A stretch of 64,000 nucleotides of DNA from Palsa-504 sp963769715 (GTDB lineage: Bacteria; Actinomycetota; Actinomycetes; Streptosporangiales; Streptosporangiaceae): positions 124,001-188,000 of the forward strand of contig CAVYNE010000040.1 of the NCBI GenBank assembly GCA_963769715.1. Reading direction: 5' to 3'. Below, piece by piece: positions 1-9,843 of the stretch (position 1 is the stretch's first letter; each line of letters opens with the position of its first letter). A program made the position numbers and the translations under genes. Below the pieces are notes generated by a model. That model was not told the origin of the DNA. It saw only the letters and a list, made by a program, of their open reading frames with translations, and made no database searches.

Positions 1-11
1 TGACCATCGGG

Positions 12-245
12 TCATCGCGCATCAGGGTCACCTCCTGCCGGGTGCGTGTACAAGGGGCGGCGGGGAGCGCGAACGTGCATTCCGTTCACCCAGCGTCCCG
101 CTTGTGTCACCGGGTCGGTTGCCGCACTGGTCAGGGTGAGGCTCTTCTCCTCCCGGTGGATGGCCACGGTCACCACGCCGATGATTCCGGCGATCACCCC
201 GGCGACGAACAGGCCGATAGCTGCCAGTACGATCAGGGAAGTCAT
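12..245 (-). CDS. Small single-pass membrane protein, unknown function
   Basis: A 77-residue protein. Residues 3 to 29 form one strongly hydrophobic helix rich in Ile, Val, Gly and Ala, followed by a charged cytosolic-type tail with Arg, Asp and Pro. The ATG at 245 is preceded by AAGGGA at a good distance, which supports this start. Proteins of this size and layout (one N-terminal helix, then a phrase like VTQAGRWVNG) are common conserved hypotheticals in actinomycetes. Nothing in the sequence shows a reaction or partner. It stands alone next to a broken transposase, so the neighbourhood does not inform function. Confidence 0.6.
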   Translation of the reverse strand: MTSLIVLAAIGLFVAGVIAGIIGVVTVAIHREEKSLTLTSAATDPVTQAGRWVNGMHVRAPRRPLYTHPAGGDPDAR

Positions 246-354
246 GGTCGGCGTCCCTTGTAGTAGATGCGGTTCATGGCGACCTCTTCGGGATCGTTCC
301 TCGCGAAACCCGGTCCGCGAACAGACCAGTCGCCGTAAGCATGGTCAACACGCG

Positions 355-1130
355 AGGTGGCCGTCAGTCACCTGGCCGACACGGCGGCTGTCGGCTTAGC
401 GACAGGCTCTGCGCGCTGCTGCGCGCGGAGGGCGTGTCCTTTCAAGCCGTGAAGACCTGGAAGCAGTCCACAGACTCGGATTACGCGGCCAAGAAGGCTC
501 GGGTGGACCACCTGTACGCGATCGCCGACGGCGAGACGGCCCCTGAGCCCGGCGACCCGGAGGTGGTCTTTGCGTGGATGAGTTCGGGCCGCTGAACCTG
601 CAGCCGCGGCCGGGAAGGCAGTGGGCTCGCCGCGGCGGTGCCGCCCGCGAGCTAGGCGAGCCGCCGCGGCGGCGGATCCGGGCCACCTACCACCGCACCA
701 GCGGGGTACGGCACCTGTTCGCCGCCTTGGAGCTGGGCACCGACAAGATGTACGGGCACATCAAGAAACGCAAGCGGCGCGGCGAGTTCCTCCAGTTCTG
801 CCGCTACCTGCGCAGCCTGCACCCGCGCAGGTGCGGATCGCGATCGTCTGCGACAACTTCAGCCCGCACCTGACCACCAGGAAAGACAAGCGCGTCGGAC
901 GGTGGGCTGCGGCCAGCAACGCCGAGATCGCCTACACGCCGAGTAACTGCTCGTGGATGAACCGCATCGAATGCCAGTTCACTGCGTTGCGCGAGTTCAC
1001 CCTCAACGGCACCGATCACGCCACCCACCGGGAACAGGGCAGCATGATCCGCCGCTACATCGCCTGGCGCAACCGCCACACCGCCGACCCCCGCCTGCGC
1101 TGCATTGTCAAGCGCGCCAGCGCAGCCTAA
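355..1130 (+). pseudogene. IS630-family transposase, frameshifted and 5' truncated
   Basis: Three reading frames together spell an IS630-type DDE transposase. Frame 2 gives LRAEGVSFQAVKTW, frame 1 from about 574 gives DEFGPLNLQPRPGRQW (first catalytic Asp), and frame 3 from about 830 gives IVCDNFSPH (second Asp) and SWMNRIECQF (catalytic Glu). It ends in a natural stop at 1130. At least two frame changes (near 574 and 830) inactivate it, and a further one near 400 is likely because HLADTAAVG just upstream reads in another frame. The N-terminal helix-turn-helix is missing and no terminal inverted repeats were found, so this is a relic rather than a mobile unit. Confidence 0.8.
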
Positions 1131-1142
1131 GACGGCAAGGGC

Positions 1143-1916
1143 ATGGATCCGCGGACGCACGCCGCCGTGACCTGGCTGCTGAAGTGCGGGGAGCCTGCTG
1201 TCCGGCTGATGACCCGCCGCGACGTCCTCGGTGAGCAGGCAGATGAGGACGCCGGCCGGGTGCTGGCCGGCGCTAAGGTGACCGCGCTGCTGTCCGGCCA
1301 GCGGCCGGACGGGGGGTTCGGTGTCCACCCGTACCGCAAGTGGACCGGCGCGCACTGGCGGCTGGTGTCGCTGGTCGAACTGGCCATCCCTCCGCGCGAG
1401 CCGCGCGCGGCCGCCGCTGCCGGTCACGTCCTTGCCTGGCTGGCCAGCCCCGGCCGGCGCGTCCTGCATACCGGCGGGCTCGCCCGCAGCCACGCCTCCA
1501 TCCAGGGAAACGCCCTGGCCGCCTGCTGCCGGCTCGGCCTGGCCGCGGACCCGCGGGTATGCTCTCTGGCCGGATCCCTGATCGCCTGGCAGTGGCCCGA
1601 CGGCGGGTGTAACTGCGACTCGGCCGCTACCGGGCGGCGCTCCTCCTTCCACGAGTCGCTGGCCCCTGCCTGGGGGCTGCACGAGTACTGGCAGGCCACC
1701 GGCGATCCGGCCGCCAGGGACGCGGCCGGCCGCGCCGCCGGGCTGTTCCTGGCCCACCGGCTGTTCCGCAGCCTGGGCACCGGCCAGGTGATCCACCGCG
1801 CCTGGCTCGCCCCGCACTACCCGCCCTACTGGCACTACGACATCCTGCAGGCCCTGCTGGTCCTGTCCCGGATGGGCAGGGCCGATGACCCCAGGGCCAG
1901 CGACGCCCTCGAAGCT
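1143..1916 (+). pseudogene. Terpene-cyclase/prenyltransferase-fold protein, C-terminus lost
   Basis: From ATG 1143 the frame encodes about 256 residues resembling the alpha-alpha barrel repeats of the squalene-cyclase/prenyltransferase superfamily: GQRPDGGFGVHPY, WQWPDGGCNCD, HYPPYWHYDIL. Related actinomycete proteins are hypothetical, with no proven reaction. Homology stops near DDPRASDALE at about 1915. The frame then stays open to 2588, but that part is simply the antisense of the Crp gene, so the natural C-terminal 50 or so residues and the stop are gone. It starts 13 bases after the transposase stop. Truncation by deletion is inferred; a natural long protein is unlikely. Confidence 0.6.
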
Positions 1917-2582
1917 GCCAGCGAATCGGCTCAGCGCCGACGCCTGCCTCACGATCACGGTCCGATCGTCAGTCTCGAGCCAGCCGCGCCTATGGAAGCC
2001 GCGCACCGTGGCGTTGACGCTTTGCCGCGTGGCCCCGACCTGATGCGCAAGTTCCTCCTGGCGCAGCTTGACCCGAATGACGCCGTCGTCATCTGGTGCC
2101 TGGCTGGCCAGCACCTTCGCGACGCGACGCGGAAGATCCAGGAAGACCAGGTCCGCCGCGGCCTCGGTGAGCCGCCGGAGGGCGGCCGCGATCGAATTGG
2201 CCACCGCCTGCGCGGCGAGCGGCACCCGCGCGCAGATTTCCTGGACTGTTTCGCGCGGGATGAGCAGCAGCTGGGATTCCTCAAGGGTTTCGGCATCCGC
2301 GGATCTGGGCCCGCCGTCGGCGATGCTGAGCTGGCCGAATACTCCGCCAGCAGAGATGATCGTCAGCGTCAGCTCGCTACCGTCCGCGGAGCGGACCACG
2401 ACCTTGACCTGGCCGGAAACCACGACAATCAGCGTGTCGCCTGGGTCGCCCCTGGTGAACACGACCTGACCGCGGCGGAAGGTCCGCAACCGGGATACCG
2501 CGAGGACCCGCTCCAGATCGGGCGCCGGTACCGAGCGGAGCAGGTCGGTGTTGCGCAAGACTTCAGCCACATCAGTGGTCAT
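1905..2582 (-). CDS. Crp/Fnr-family transcriptional regulator, stop codon lost
   Basis: Residues 1 to about 120 are a cyclic-nucleotide-binding beta barrel (LLRSVPAPDLERVLAVSR, GDPGDTLIVVVSGQVKVV, then LSIADGGPRSADAETLEES). Residues 160 to 215 form a winged helix with RQEELAHQVGATRQSVNATV, the recognition helix. The phosphate-binding GE/R motif of cAMP receptors is poorly kept (GQLSIADGGPRSA), so the ligand is uncertain. ATG 2582 fits the family start. The regulator is complete to about RQASALSRFAGS (near 1908), but the frame continues antisense through the next gene to 804. The natural stop was therefore removed at the same joint that truncated the convergent gene. Confidence 0.75.
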
Positions 2583-3018
2583 AACTGATTCTCGGGTCTG
2601 GCGCTCTTAGTCACAACCCTCAGCGTGATCGTCTCGCTTACCGCACGAGTGCGGCACGGCCTGGCTGCCTGCGTCCGCGCCTCGCGTGCGGCACAACAGC
2701 GACGGCACTGCGTGCCCCTTCCTCGAATCAGTGGAGCGAGCCACAGCTATGGTGTGCAGTCCAAGCTGCCGGATGTCCTCGCTACCGCGGCTGCGCGTTT
2801 GCCCGGGCCAGCGCGGAATCCCATCCCGGCGACCTGGCCGAGCAGGCCGCCGAGGCCACCCTGCTCGACGAGGCCCTGGCCCGCGGGACGGCGGCCCGCC
2901 TCAGCGGGTGACCTGGTGGCCGGTGAAGTCGGGCTGGCTGAAGGCGCCGGGGACACGGCGACCTGGACAACGCTCGCTGCGTCGTGGATAGGCGAACACG
3001 TAGGGCTGAGTCCAGGTG
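2583..3018. other. Intergenic region, possible gene remnant
   Basis: 436 bases between the Crp start and the end of the LuxR gene. No convincing gene. A short open stretch on the plus strand at 2798 to 2911 reads HPGDLAEQAAEATLLDEAL and ends at TGA; it looks coding in composition but is too short to name. The Crp promoter must lie in the left part. Confidence 0.4.
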
Positions 3019-5661
3019 CTAACGCGTGAGGCCGGCCGATAGCAGCCGCAGCTCCCGCGCGCGCTGCACTGCCGAGGAGCGATCACGAACTTGGAGCTTG
3101 GCGTAGATGCGGCGGATGTGCGTGCTGACCGTGTTCAGCGAGACGGACAGTTCGCTTGCGATCTCAGGCCTGGACAGGTTCGTCGGGAGATAGCCCAGCA
3201 CCCTGAGCTCGCCTGGACTGAGCTTCTCCGCCGGCGGCGATGAGAACTGTTCTCCGGCCACCAGGGATGAGCCGCGCGTCACATCCAGGATGTCAGTGAG
3301 CAGTGCCGCGTGCGCTGTCTCATGCCGCGGCAGCGCCCCGAGCAACTCCCGTGAGCCCGTCATCGCGAAGGGCAGGATCAGCCGGTCAGGCTCGGCGAGG
3401 GTCAGTGCGCGTTCGGCGGCCCGGTTCACCGCGCGCTGGTCACCGAGCTCACGGTGGGCGAGAGCGCTCAGCAGATGAGCTTCAACGACCGTGACGTAAC
3501 CGATGACCGGTGCCGTGCCGTCCAGCACATCGGCCAGCGCGCCGAGAGCTCCGGCCGGATCGCCGTCTGCGAGGCAGATCACTGCGCAGGCGTTGCGGAT
3601 TTCGCCCGAGTCGGCCCGCTGGCCGTCGAGCGCCCCGAGTGCAGCGCGGGCTTCGCCGGGCATCCCAAGGCGGGCTTGCGTGGCCAGCATCCAGCCGGTT
3701 ACCTGGCTCGCCAGTGCGTGCGGTCCCTCAAGCTGCGATCGCAGGCGCTCGGCCGCGGTGAACTCCTCGAGCGCCTCGTGGTGGCGGCCGCGGCCGGCGT
3801 GAAGCATCCCTGTCGCCAGGTGCACCAGCTGCCTGATGCCCGGACCGGTGTCTGTTTGCAGGGCCTGCACGGCGCGCTGCACCCATCGTTCGCCGTCGTC
3901 GAACTCGCCGGTCCAGATCATCGCGGCGGCGAGCGTGACTAGTGCGGGCGCGATCACCGGCTCCGCGCCCCAGCCGTGTTGCTCGGCAAGCGCTATCGCC
4001 TCCAGGCAGCGCCGCCGGGTAATGGTGAACGGGCGGATCTTCGACGCGAAACCGAGCTGCGCGAGGCAGCCGACTTCCAGGTAGGGCCGGCCGATGTCCC
4101 GGGCGAGGACGGCGCCCTCCTGCAAGTGACGTTCGGCGTCCTCAAGCGCTAGGGACCAAGCCTCGAGGGTCCCCAGGTTCATCAGCGCCACGGCGCGCAG
4201 GTCGCTGCCTAGCGCGATGTCTTCGTCTGACTGGCCGCTTACCGGGGAGGCCAGGAACCTGGTCTGCTCGATGACGCCGGCCAGGTGACCGCGCCGCCTG
4301 GCCAGCGACAGCTTCAGCGACGCGATCGCTACCCGGAGGCGGCGTTGGCGATCTGGTGGCGTCGTCTCGGCGTGCGCCTCGGCGACCGCCAAGTGGGCGG
4401 CCGCCTCGTCCAGGCGTCCCTGCATAAGGTCAACTGTTGCCCGCACTAGGGCCAGCTCAGCGTGATCCGCGCACGCGCCCGGCGGGAAGGCCCGCAATAG
4501 CGCCTGGATGGTCTCCACTTGCCCGTCGAGCATCAGGCTGAACGAATGGTCGGCGAGCAGCCGGGCCGCGCCGGGCCAGTCGCCCGCCGCTTGCGTGTGC
4601 CCGATGGCGTCGACCACCTGGCCATGCCGGGTGAACCATCCGGCGGCCCGCCGGTGCAGCGTCGGCACTTCTTCGGGCCGCGTCCGGCGCAGCTCCAGCC
4701 GGAGGAAATCCGCCAGTAGGTGGTGGTAGCGAAACCACGTGCGCTCAGGGTCGAGTGATACGACAAACGCGTTCGCGTCCTCGAGCGCTAGCAGGATCCG
4801 TTCCGAGCCTGCGCGGCCGGTCAGCAGGTCGGCCAGTTCGCCGTTGACGCGATCGAGCAGGCAGGTGTGCAGCAGCAGCTGCTGGACGTCATCGGGCTGG
4901 CATTCCAGCATTTCGGCGATCAGATAGTCGGCGACCGTCCGGCTGCTCCCGGAGAATTCCGCGACGAAACGCTCGGGGTCGGGGTGACCATTCAGTGAGA
5001 TCGCCGCCAGCCTGAGCCCTGCGGCCCAGCCTTCCGTCCGCTGGTGCAGCAGCGCTGCTCCGGCCTCGGACAGCGCCACGCCCGAGGCATCGAGAAGCTC
5101 GCGTGTCTCCCGCTCGGTGAAGCGCAGGTCAGCCGCGCGGATCTCGGCCAGCTCACCTGCCAGGCGCAGCTGGTGCAGCCGCAGCCGGAGATCGCGGCGC
5201 GTGGCCAGCACCGCGTGCACGTGCGGGGGAAGGTTCGTCAGCAGGCGTGTGAGCTGAGCCAGGGCCTGCGGCGACTTCAGTTCGTGCAGATCGTCGATGA
5301 CCAGGATGACGCGGCCGTGATGGTCTGCGAGCTCCGATAGCACTCGGTCGACCATCGCTCGCCCATTAAACTCGGGTGTCGCCGTCGGCGGCTCCGCGCC
5401 GCTGGCTGCGCCGGAGGCATCACGGACCGCGTCGAGCACGGCCAGCCAGAAAAGCTGGGCGTCTTGCTGGTCACGTTGCACCTGCACCATGGCAAGCCGG
5501 TGCTGCTGACCCGGACGGTGTGCCCAGGCACGCAGCAGCGACGTCTTCCCGCTGCCAGCCGGAGCCGAGATGATCGCCACCTTCCGCGCCGCCGCGCGAT
5601 CTAGGGCGGCGAGAAGATCGGCCCGGTCGATCAGCCGGGGGGTTGCCGGAGCCACCGTCAC
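3019..5661 (-). CDS. MalT-like LuxR-family regulator (STAND ATPase, TPR, HTH)
   Basis: An 880-residue large ATP-binding LuxR regulator. A Walker A loop (APAGSGKTSLL, about residue 34) and a Walker B strand (VILVIDDLHEL) mark the STAND ATPase. A long alpha-helical TPR-like middle follows, and the C-terminal 65 residues are a LuxR helix-turn-helix with LSPGELRVLGYLPTNLSR and SLNTVSTHIRRIYAKL. Such proteins act as ligand- and ATP-gated activators in the cytosol. The GTG start at 5661 is divergent from phaC, with 218 bases between them, so control of the storage-polymer genes is a reasonable guess. The inducer is not visible. The ORF is intact. Confidence 0.9.
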   Translation of the reverse strand: MTVAPATPRLIDRADLLAALDRAAARKVAIISAPAGSGKTSLLRAWAHRPGQQHRLAMVQVQRDQQDAQLFWLAVLDAVRDASGAASGAEPPTATPEFNGRAMVDRVLSELADHHGRVILVIDDLHELKSPQALAQLTRLLTNLPPHVHAVLATRRDLRLRLHQLRLAGELAEIRAADLRFTERETRELLDASGVALSEAGAALLHQRTEGWAAGLRLAAISLNGHPDPERFVAEFSGSSRTVADYLIAEMLECQPDDVQQLLLHTCLLDRVNGELADLLTGRAGSERILLALEDANAFVVSLDPERTWFRYHHLLADFLRLELRRTRPEEVPTLHRRAAGWFTRHGQVVDAIGHTQAAGDWPGAARLLADHSFSLMLDGQVETIQALLRAFPPGACADHAELALVRATVDLMQGRLDEAAAHLAVAEAHAETTPPDRQRRLRVAIASLKLSLARRRGHLAGVIEQTRFLASPVSGQSDEDIALGSDLRAVALMNLGTLEAWSLALEDAERHLQEGAVLARDIGRPYLEVGCLAQLGFASKIRPFTITRRRCLEAIALAEQHGWGAEPVIAPALVTLAAAMIWTGEFDDGERWVQRAVQALQTDTGPGIRQLVHLATGMLHAGRGRHHEALEEFTAAERLRSQLEGPHALASQVTGWMLATQARLGMPGEARAALGALDGQRADSGEIRNACAVICLADGDPAGALGALADVLDGTAPVIGYVTVVEAHLLSALAHRELGDQRAVNRAAERALTLAEPDRLILPFAMTGSRELLGALPRHETAHAALLTDILDVTRGSSLVAGEQFSSPPAEKLSPGELRVLGYLPTNLSRPEIASELSVSLNTVSTHIRRIYAKLQVRDRSSAVQRARELRLLSAGLTR

Positions 5662-5879
5662 AGGCCTGCCTTAATGCATCCGCCGGACGTCCTGCCGCCG
5701 GCGGCGCAATCCTAGTGCCATCCCTCTCGGTACCAAGCCAGCGCGCGTGCTGTCAACAGCGCACCCTTACCACGCCGAAAGCCTGTGCCGGCGGAACCAC
5801 ACCTGATCCCAGGTTCGTGACGAGCGACCAATGGAAGAACGCGCCCCCGCGGCCTACGCTCGGCTGGAGGAAGGAGATC

Positions 5880-7583
5880 ATGAGCATCGACACCGACACG
5901 ATCAGATCGGCAGCGGCGGATGCCGTGGCAGCACCCCTGGACCTGCTGCTCACTGACGCCGCCGTCGGCAGGCTGCGCCGGATGAACCCGGGCGGCTCGG
6001 GCTTGCGCCTGGCCGCGGCGCTGGCCACCAGGCCCCGGCTGGTCGCCGGCCGCGGCCGTCACCTGGCCGCTGAACTCGCCCGGATCACTGTGGGCACCTC
6101 GCAGGTGCAGCCGTCCCGGCGGGACCGCCGGTTCGCCGACCCGGGCTGGGCGGGCAACCCGCTGCTGCGCCGTACGATGCAGGCGTACCTGGCCGCGGCG
6201 CAGACCGCAGAGGGCGTAGTGGCCGACGCCGGGCTCGACGGGGCGGATGCCGAACGAGTGGGGTTCGTGCTGACCAACCTGGTCGACGCGCTGGCCCCGA
6301 GCAACAACCCGCTGCTGAACCCGGCCGCGGTGAAGGCCGCCATCGACACCGGCGGCGGAAGCGCGGTGGCCGGCCTGCGGCATTTCCTGACCGACATGGC
6401 GGTTCCGCCCCGGGTGCCGTCCATGGTCGAGCCGGACGCGTTCGAGGTCGGCGTGGACCTAGCCGTCACGCCCGGGTCCGTGGTCCTGCGCACCCCGGTC
6501 TTCGAACTGATCCAGTACCGCCCGGCCACGGCCGCGGTCCGGCAGGTCCCGCTGCTCGTCGTCCCGCCGACGATCAACAAGTTCTACGTGATGGACCTGG
6601 CGCCGGGCCGGAGCCTGGCCGAGTACCTAGTAGCCAGCGGCCTGCAGGTGTTCATGATCTCCTGGCGCAACCCGGACGCCCGGCACGCGAAGTGGGACTT
6701 CGGTACCTATGGGCAGGCCGTCCTGGACGCTATGGACGCGGTGGCCCGGATCACCGGGAGCGAGCAGACCGCGCTCACGGGGGCCTGCTCCGGCGGCATC
6801 ATCGCGGCCATGGTGGCCGCGCACCTGGCCTACACCGGCCAGCAGGACCGGATCGCCGCGTTCACCCTCATGGTCACCGTGCTGGACGAGGCGGAGGCGG
6901 GCCTGGCCAGCGCGGTTGTGGACGAGCGGACCGCGCGGGTGGCCGCGGCCGCGTCCCGGGCCCGCGGCTACCTGGACGGAAGATCACTGGCCGAGGTCTT
7001 CGCCTGGCTGCGGCCGAACGACCTGATCTGGAACTACTGGGTCAACAACTACCTGCTCGGACGCAAGCCGCCGCCATTCGACATCCTGTTCTGGAACGCG
7101 GACACCACCCGGATGGCCGCGGGGCTGCACCGGGACTTCCTCCGCATGGGCGCCACGAACGCGCTGGTCCGGCCCGGGGGAGTGACCATGCTCGGCTCGC
7201 CGGTGGACCTGGGCCTGATCGACCGTGACACCTATATGGTCGCCGGAATCACCGATCACATCTGCCCCTGGCAGAGCTGCTACCGGTCCACCCAGCTGCT
7301 GGGTGGCCGGTCCCGGTTCGTGCTGTCCACCAGCGGGCACGTCGCCGCGATGGTGAACCCGCCCGGGAACGAGAAAGCCAGGTATCAGGTGGCCAAGGAA
7401 TGCCCGGCGGATCCGCAGGAGTGGCTCCAGCATGCGGAGACCGCGCACGGCTCCTGGTGGCCGGACTACGCGGGCTGGCTGGCCGAGCGCTGCGGTGAGG
7501 AGCAGGCCGCCCCGGCCGAGCCCGGCGGCGGCGGGCTGGCACCGGTCGGCGACGCGCCCGGAACCTACGTCTATGACCATTGA
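5880..7583 (+). CDS. phaC: Polyhydroxyalkanoate synthase PhaC
   Basis: Polymerises hydroxyacyl-CoA into polyhydroxyalkanoate at the granule surface. The 567-residue protein has the lipase-like box with catalytic Cys (TGACSGGI, about residue 303), the Asp in GITDHICPW (about 458) and the His in TSGHVAAMVNPP (about 486), in the right order. The region around PLLVVPPTINKFYVMDL is typical of class I/II synthases. The frame is open further upstream, but ATG 5880 has a strong GGAGGAAGGAG site just before it and begins the family-like N-terminus. It overlaps the next gene by 11 bases. The two genes look like an operon with the acyl-CoA dehydrogenase that follows. Confidence 0.93.
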   Translation: MSIDTDTIRSAAADAVAAPLDLLLTDAAVGRLRRMNPGGSGLRLAAALATRPRLVAGRGRHLAAELARITVGTSQVQPSRRDRRFADPGWAGNPLLRRTMQAYLAAAQTAEGVVADAGLDGADAERVGFVLTNLVDALAPSNNPLLNPAAVKAAIDTGGGSAVAGLRHFLTDMAVPPRVPSMVEPDAFEVGVDLAVTPGSVVLRTPVFELIQYRPATAAVRQVPLLVVPPTINKFYVMDLAPGRSLAEYLVASGLQVFMISWRNPDARHAKWDFGTYGQAVLDAMDAVARITGSEQTALTGACSGGIIAAMVAAHLAYTGQQDRIAAFTLMVTVLDEAEAGLASAVVDERTARVAAAASRARGYLDGRSLAEVFAWLRPNDLIWNYWVNNYLLGRKPPPFDILFWNADTTRMAAGLHRDFLRMGATNALVRPGGVTMLGSPVDLGLIDRDTYMVAGITDHICPWQSCYRSTQLLGGRSRFVLSTSGHVAAMVNPPGNEKARYQVAKECPADPQEWLQHAETAHGSWWPDYAGWLAERCGEEQAAPAEPGGGGLAPVGDAPGTYVYDH

Positions 7584-8433
7584 CACGCCCAGGCGGGCCG
7601 GCCCGGGCGAGCGGATGAGGATCCTGACCGTCGGCGGCCGGGCCATCCGGGTCGCGGTGCGGGCCGGGAACCCGGGCTGGCCGCCGCTGCTGCTGTGCAA
7701 CGGCATCGGCGCGAGCCTGGAAGTGTTCCAGCCGTTCGTCGACGCGCTCGACCCGCAGCGTCCAGTCGTCCGGTTCGACATGCCCGGCGTCGGCGGTTCT
7801 CCCGCGCCGGTCGTCCCTTATCACCTAGGCACCTCGGCGTCGCTGCTGAGCGGCCTGCTCGACCAGCTCGGCTACCAGCAGGCCGATGTCCTGGGCATCT
7901 CGTGGGGCGGCGGGCTCGCGCAGCAGTTCGCGCTGAACCGCCAGGACCGGGTGCGTCGCCTGGTGCTGGTGGCGACCGCGCCGGGGGTGCTGATGGTCCC
8001 CGGGCACCCGCGCGTCCTGCTGCGCATCCTCACGCCGCGGCGGCACCGGGACCCTGGACACGCGGCCCGCATCGCCGGCGAGCTGTACGGGGGCAGCGCA
8101 CGGGAAGACCCGATCGTGGCCCGTGACCTGTTGCACGCGACGACCCGCCTGGGCCCGGCCCGGGGCTACTTCTACCAGCTGATAGCCACCATCGGCTGGA
8201 CCAGCCTGCCGCTGCTGCCGAGGCTGCGGCCGCCCACCCTGATCCTGGCCGGTGACGACGACCCGATCATCCCGCTGGTCAACGCGCGGATCATGCACCG
8301 GCTGATCCCGCACAGCCAGCTGCACGTCTATCACGGCGGCCACCTCGAGCTGGCCGCAGACGCCGAACGCCTCGCTCCCGTCGTGGAGGCGTTCCTCGGT
8401 CCGGGAGGAGCCGATGATGACACAGGTCACTAG
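7573..8433 (+). CDS. phaZ: Alpha/beta hydrolase, PHA depolymerase-like (PhaZ type)
   Basis: A 286-residue alpha/beta hydrolase resembling intracellular medium-chain PHA depolymerases. The oxyanion region is LLLCNGIGASLEVFQPF, the nucleophile elbow is GISWGGGLAQQFA, the acid is in LAGDDDPIIP and the His is in HGGHLELA. The ATG at 7573 lies inside the last codons of phaC, so translation is probably coupled. Its end overlaps the start of the acyl-CoA dehydrogenase by 20 bases. The position directly after phaC supports a role in turnover of the polymer; a general esterase is the alternative. Confidence 0.83.
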   Translation: MTIDTPRRAGPGERMRILTVGGRAIRVAVRAGNPGWPPLLLCNGIGASLEVFQPFVDALDPQRPVVRFDMPGVGGSPAPVVPYHLGTSASLLSGLLDQLGYQQADVLGISWGGGLAQQFALNRQDRVRRLVLVATAPGVLMVPGHPRVLLRILTPRRHRDPGHAARIAGELYGGSAREDPIVARDLLHATTRLGPARGYFYQLIATIGWTSLPLLPRLRPPTLILAGDDDPIIPLVNARIMHRLIPHSQLHVYHGGHLELAADAERLAPVVEAFLGPGGADDDTGH

Positions 8434-9627
8434 CGAGCATCTCGGGGAGTCCCTCGGGACGGACTTCTTTTCCGTCCGCGAGCAGTTCACCGACGAGCAA
8501 TGGTCACGCTTCATCACCGTCCGGCGGTTCGTGGACGAGGAGGTCGTGCCGGTTGTCGGCCCGTACTGGGAACGGGCCGAGATCTGCTGGCCGCTGGTCA
8601 AGCGGCTGCCCGAGCTCGGCATCGTCGGCGAGGACATCAAGGGCTACGGGTGCGCCGGGATGAGCCCGATGGCGTGCGGGCTGGTCACGATGGAACTGCA
8701 CCGCGGCGACGGCAGCCTCGGCGTGTTCCTCGGCGTGCACGCGGGCCTGGCCATGGAGTCGATCGCGATGTGCGGCTCGGAGGAGCAGAAGGCGCGCTGG
8801 CTGCCTGACATGGCCCAGATGAACAAGCTGGGGGCCTTCGCGCTGACCGAACCGGAGCACGGCTCGGACTCGGTCGCCCTGGAAACCTCGGCCCGCCCAG
8901 TGAAGGGGGATGGGCAGGCGGGCGGGGGCTGGGTGCTGAACGGCCGCAAACGGTGGATCGGCCTGGGTAGCGTGGCCGACCTGATCGTCGTCTGGGCCCG
9001 TAACACCGAGGACGGCCAGGTCAACGGGTTCGTCGTGGAGAAGGGATCGCCGGGCTACCAGGCCCGGGTCATCGAGGGAAAGGTGTCGCTGCGCTCGGTG
9101 TGGCAAGCCGAAATCACGCTAGAGAACGTGCGGGTGCCGGCCGAGAACCGGCTGCCCGGGGCGCGCTCGTTCAAGGACACCAGCCGGGTCCTGGCCACCA
9201 CCCGGAGCACCTGCGCCTGGGCGGCGCTGGGCCATGCTACGTCCGCCTACGACGCCGCCTTGCGCTACGCGCAGGAGCGGCGTCAGTTCGGCGAGCCGCT
9301 GGCCAGCTTCCAGATCATCCAGCAGCGGCTGGTATCGATGCTGGCGGATCTCACCGCGATGCAGCTGTACTGCCTGCAGATCGGCCGCCTGGCCGAGGCC
9401 GGCTGACCCCCACCGTGGCCGGGCTGGCCAAGATGCACAACACCCGCAAGGCCCGCGTGATCGCCGCCGAGGCGCGCGACATGCTGGGCGGCAACGGCAT
9501 CCTGCTCGACTACCAGGTCATGCGGCACATGGTGGACCTGGAGGCGATCCACACCTTCGAGGGCACCGAGACCATGCAGACCCTTATCGTCGGCCGTGCC
9601 ATCACCGGCCTCGGGGCCTTCACGTAG
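8414..9627 (+). pseudogene. Acyl-CoA dehydrogenase (glutaryl-CoA type), one frameshift
   Basis: FAD-dependent acyl-CoA dehydrogenase of about 404 residues. Signatures include GAFALTEPEHGSD (FAD loop), NGRKRWIGLG, RRQFGEPLASFQ, ARDMLGGNGILLDY and the C-terminal FEGTETMQTLIVGRA with the catalytic-base Glu region, closest to glutaryl-CoA dehydrogenases. It starts at ATG 8414 behind GGGAGGAG, overlapping the hydrolase. At about 9402 the frame breaks: LAEAG runs into TGA, while the next frame continues LTPTVAGLAKMHNTRKAR. Restoring one C in a CC pair repairs the gene. This may be a sequencing error; no residues are missing. Confidence 0.85.
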
Positions 9628-9778
9628 GACAAACGGGGGCACAGGCTGACGACGCGGACCCCGCTCGTTCAGTAGAAGACAATATTCCGAACGGGCCGCG
9701 GTTTCGCTTCCGCGTAAGCCTGACTCTGGCCCCGGCGTGTCCCGCAGGCGGCATGCCGATCGGGCGGCTGCGGCGGAT

Positions 9779-9843
9779 CAGGCAGCCGGGGAACGTGGGT
9801 TCCGGCTGCCCCGCGGGATCTCGATCAGGACGTCAAATTCCAT
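9779..9843 (-). pseudogene. Inorganic pyrophosphatase N-terminal fragment
   Basis: A 21-codon ORF starts at ATG 9843 and begins MEFDVLIEIPRGSRN, which matches the conserved N-terminus of family I inorganic pyrophosphatases. After those 15 residues it goes out of register (PRSPAA, stop). The catalytic core is absent. The ATG overlaps the last codons of the upstream acyl-CoA dehydrogenase. The match is short but specific; I infer a relic left by a deletion. Chance similarity cannot be excluded. Confidence 0.45.
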
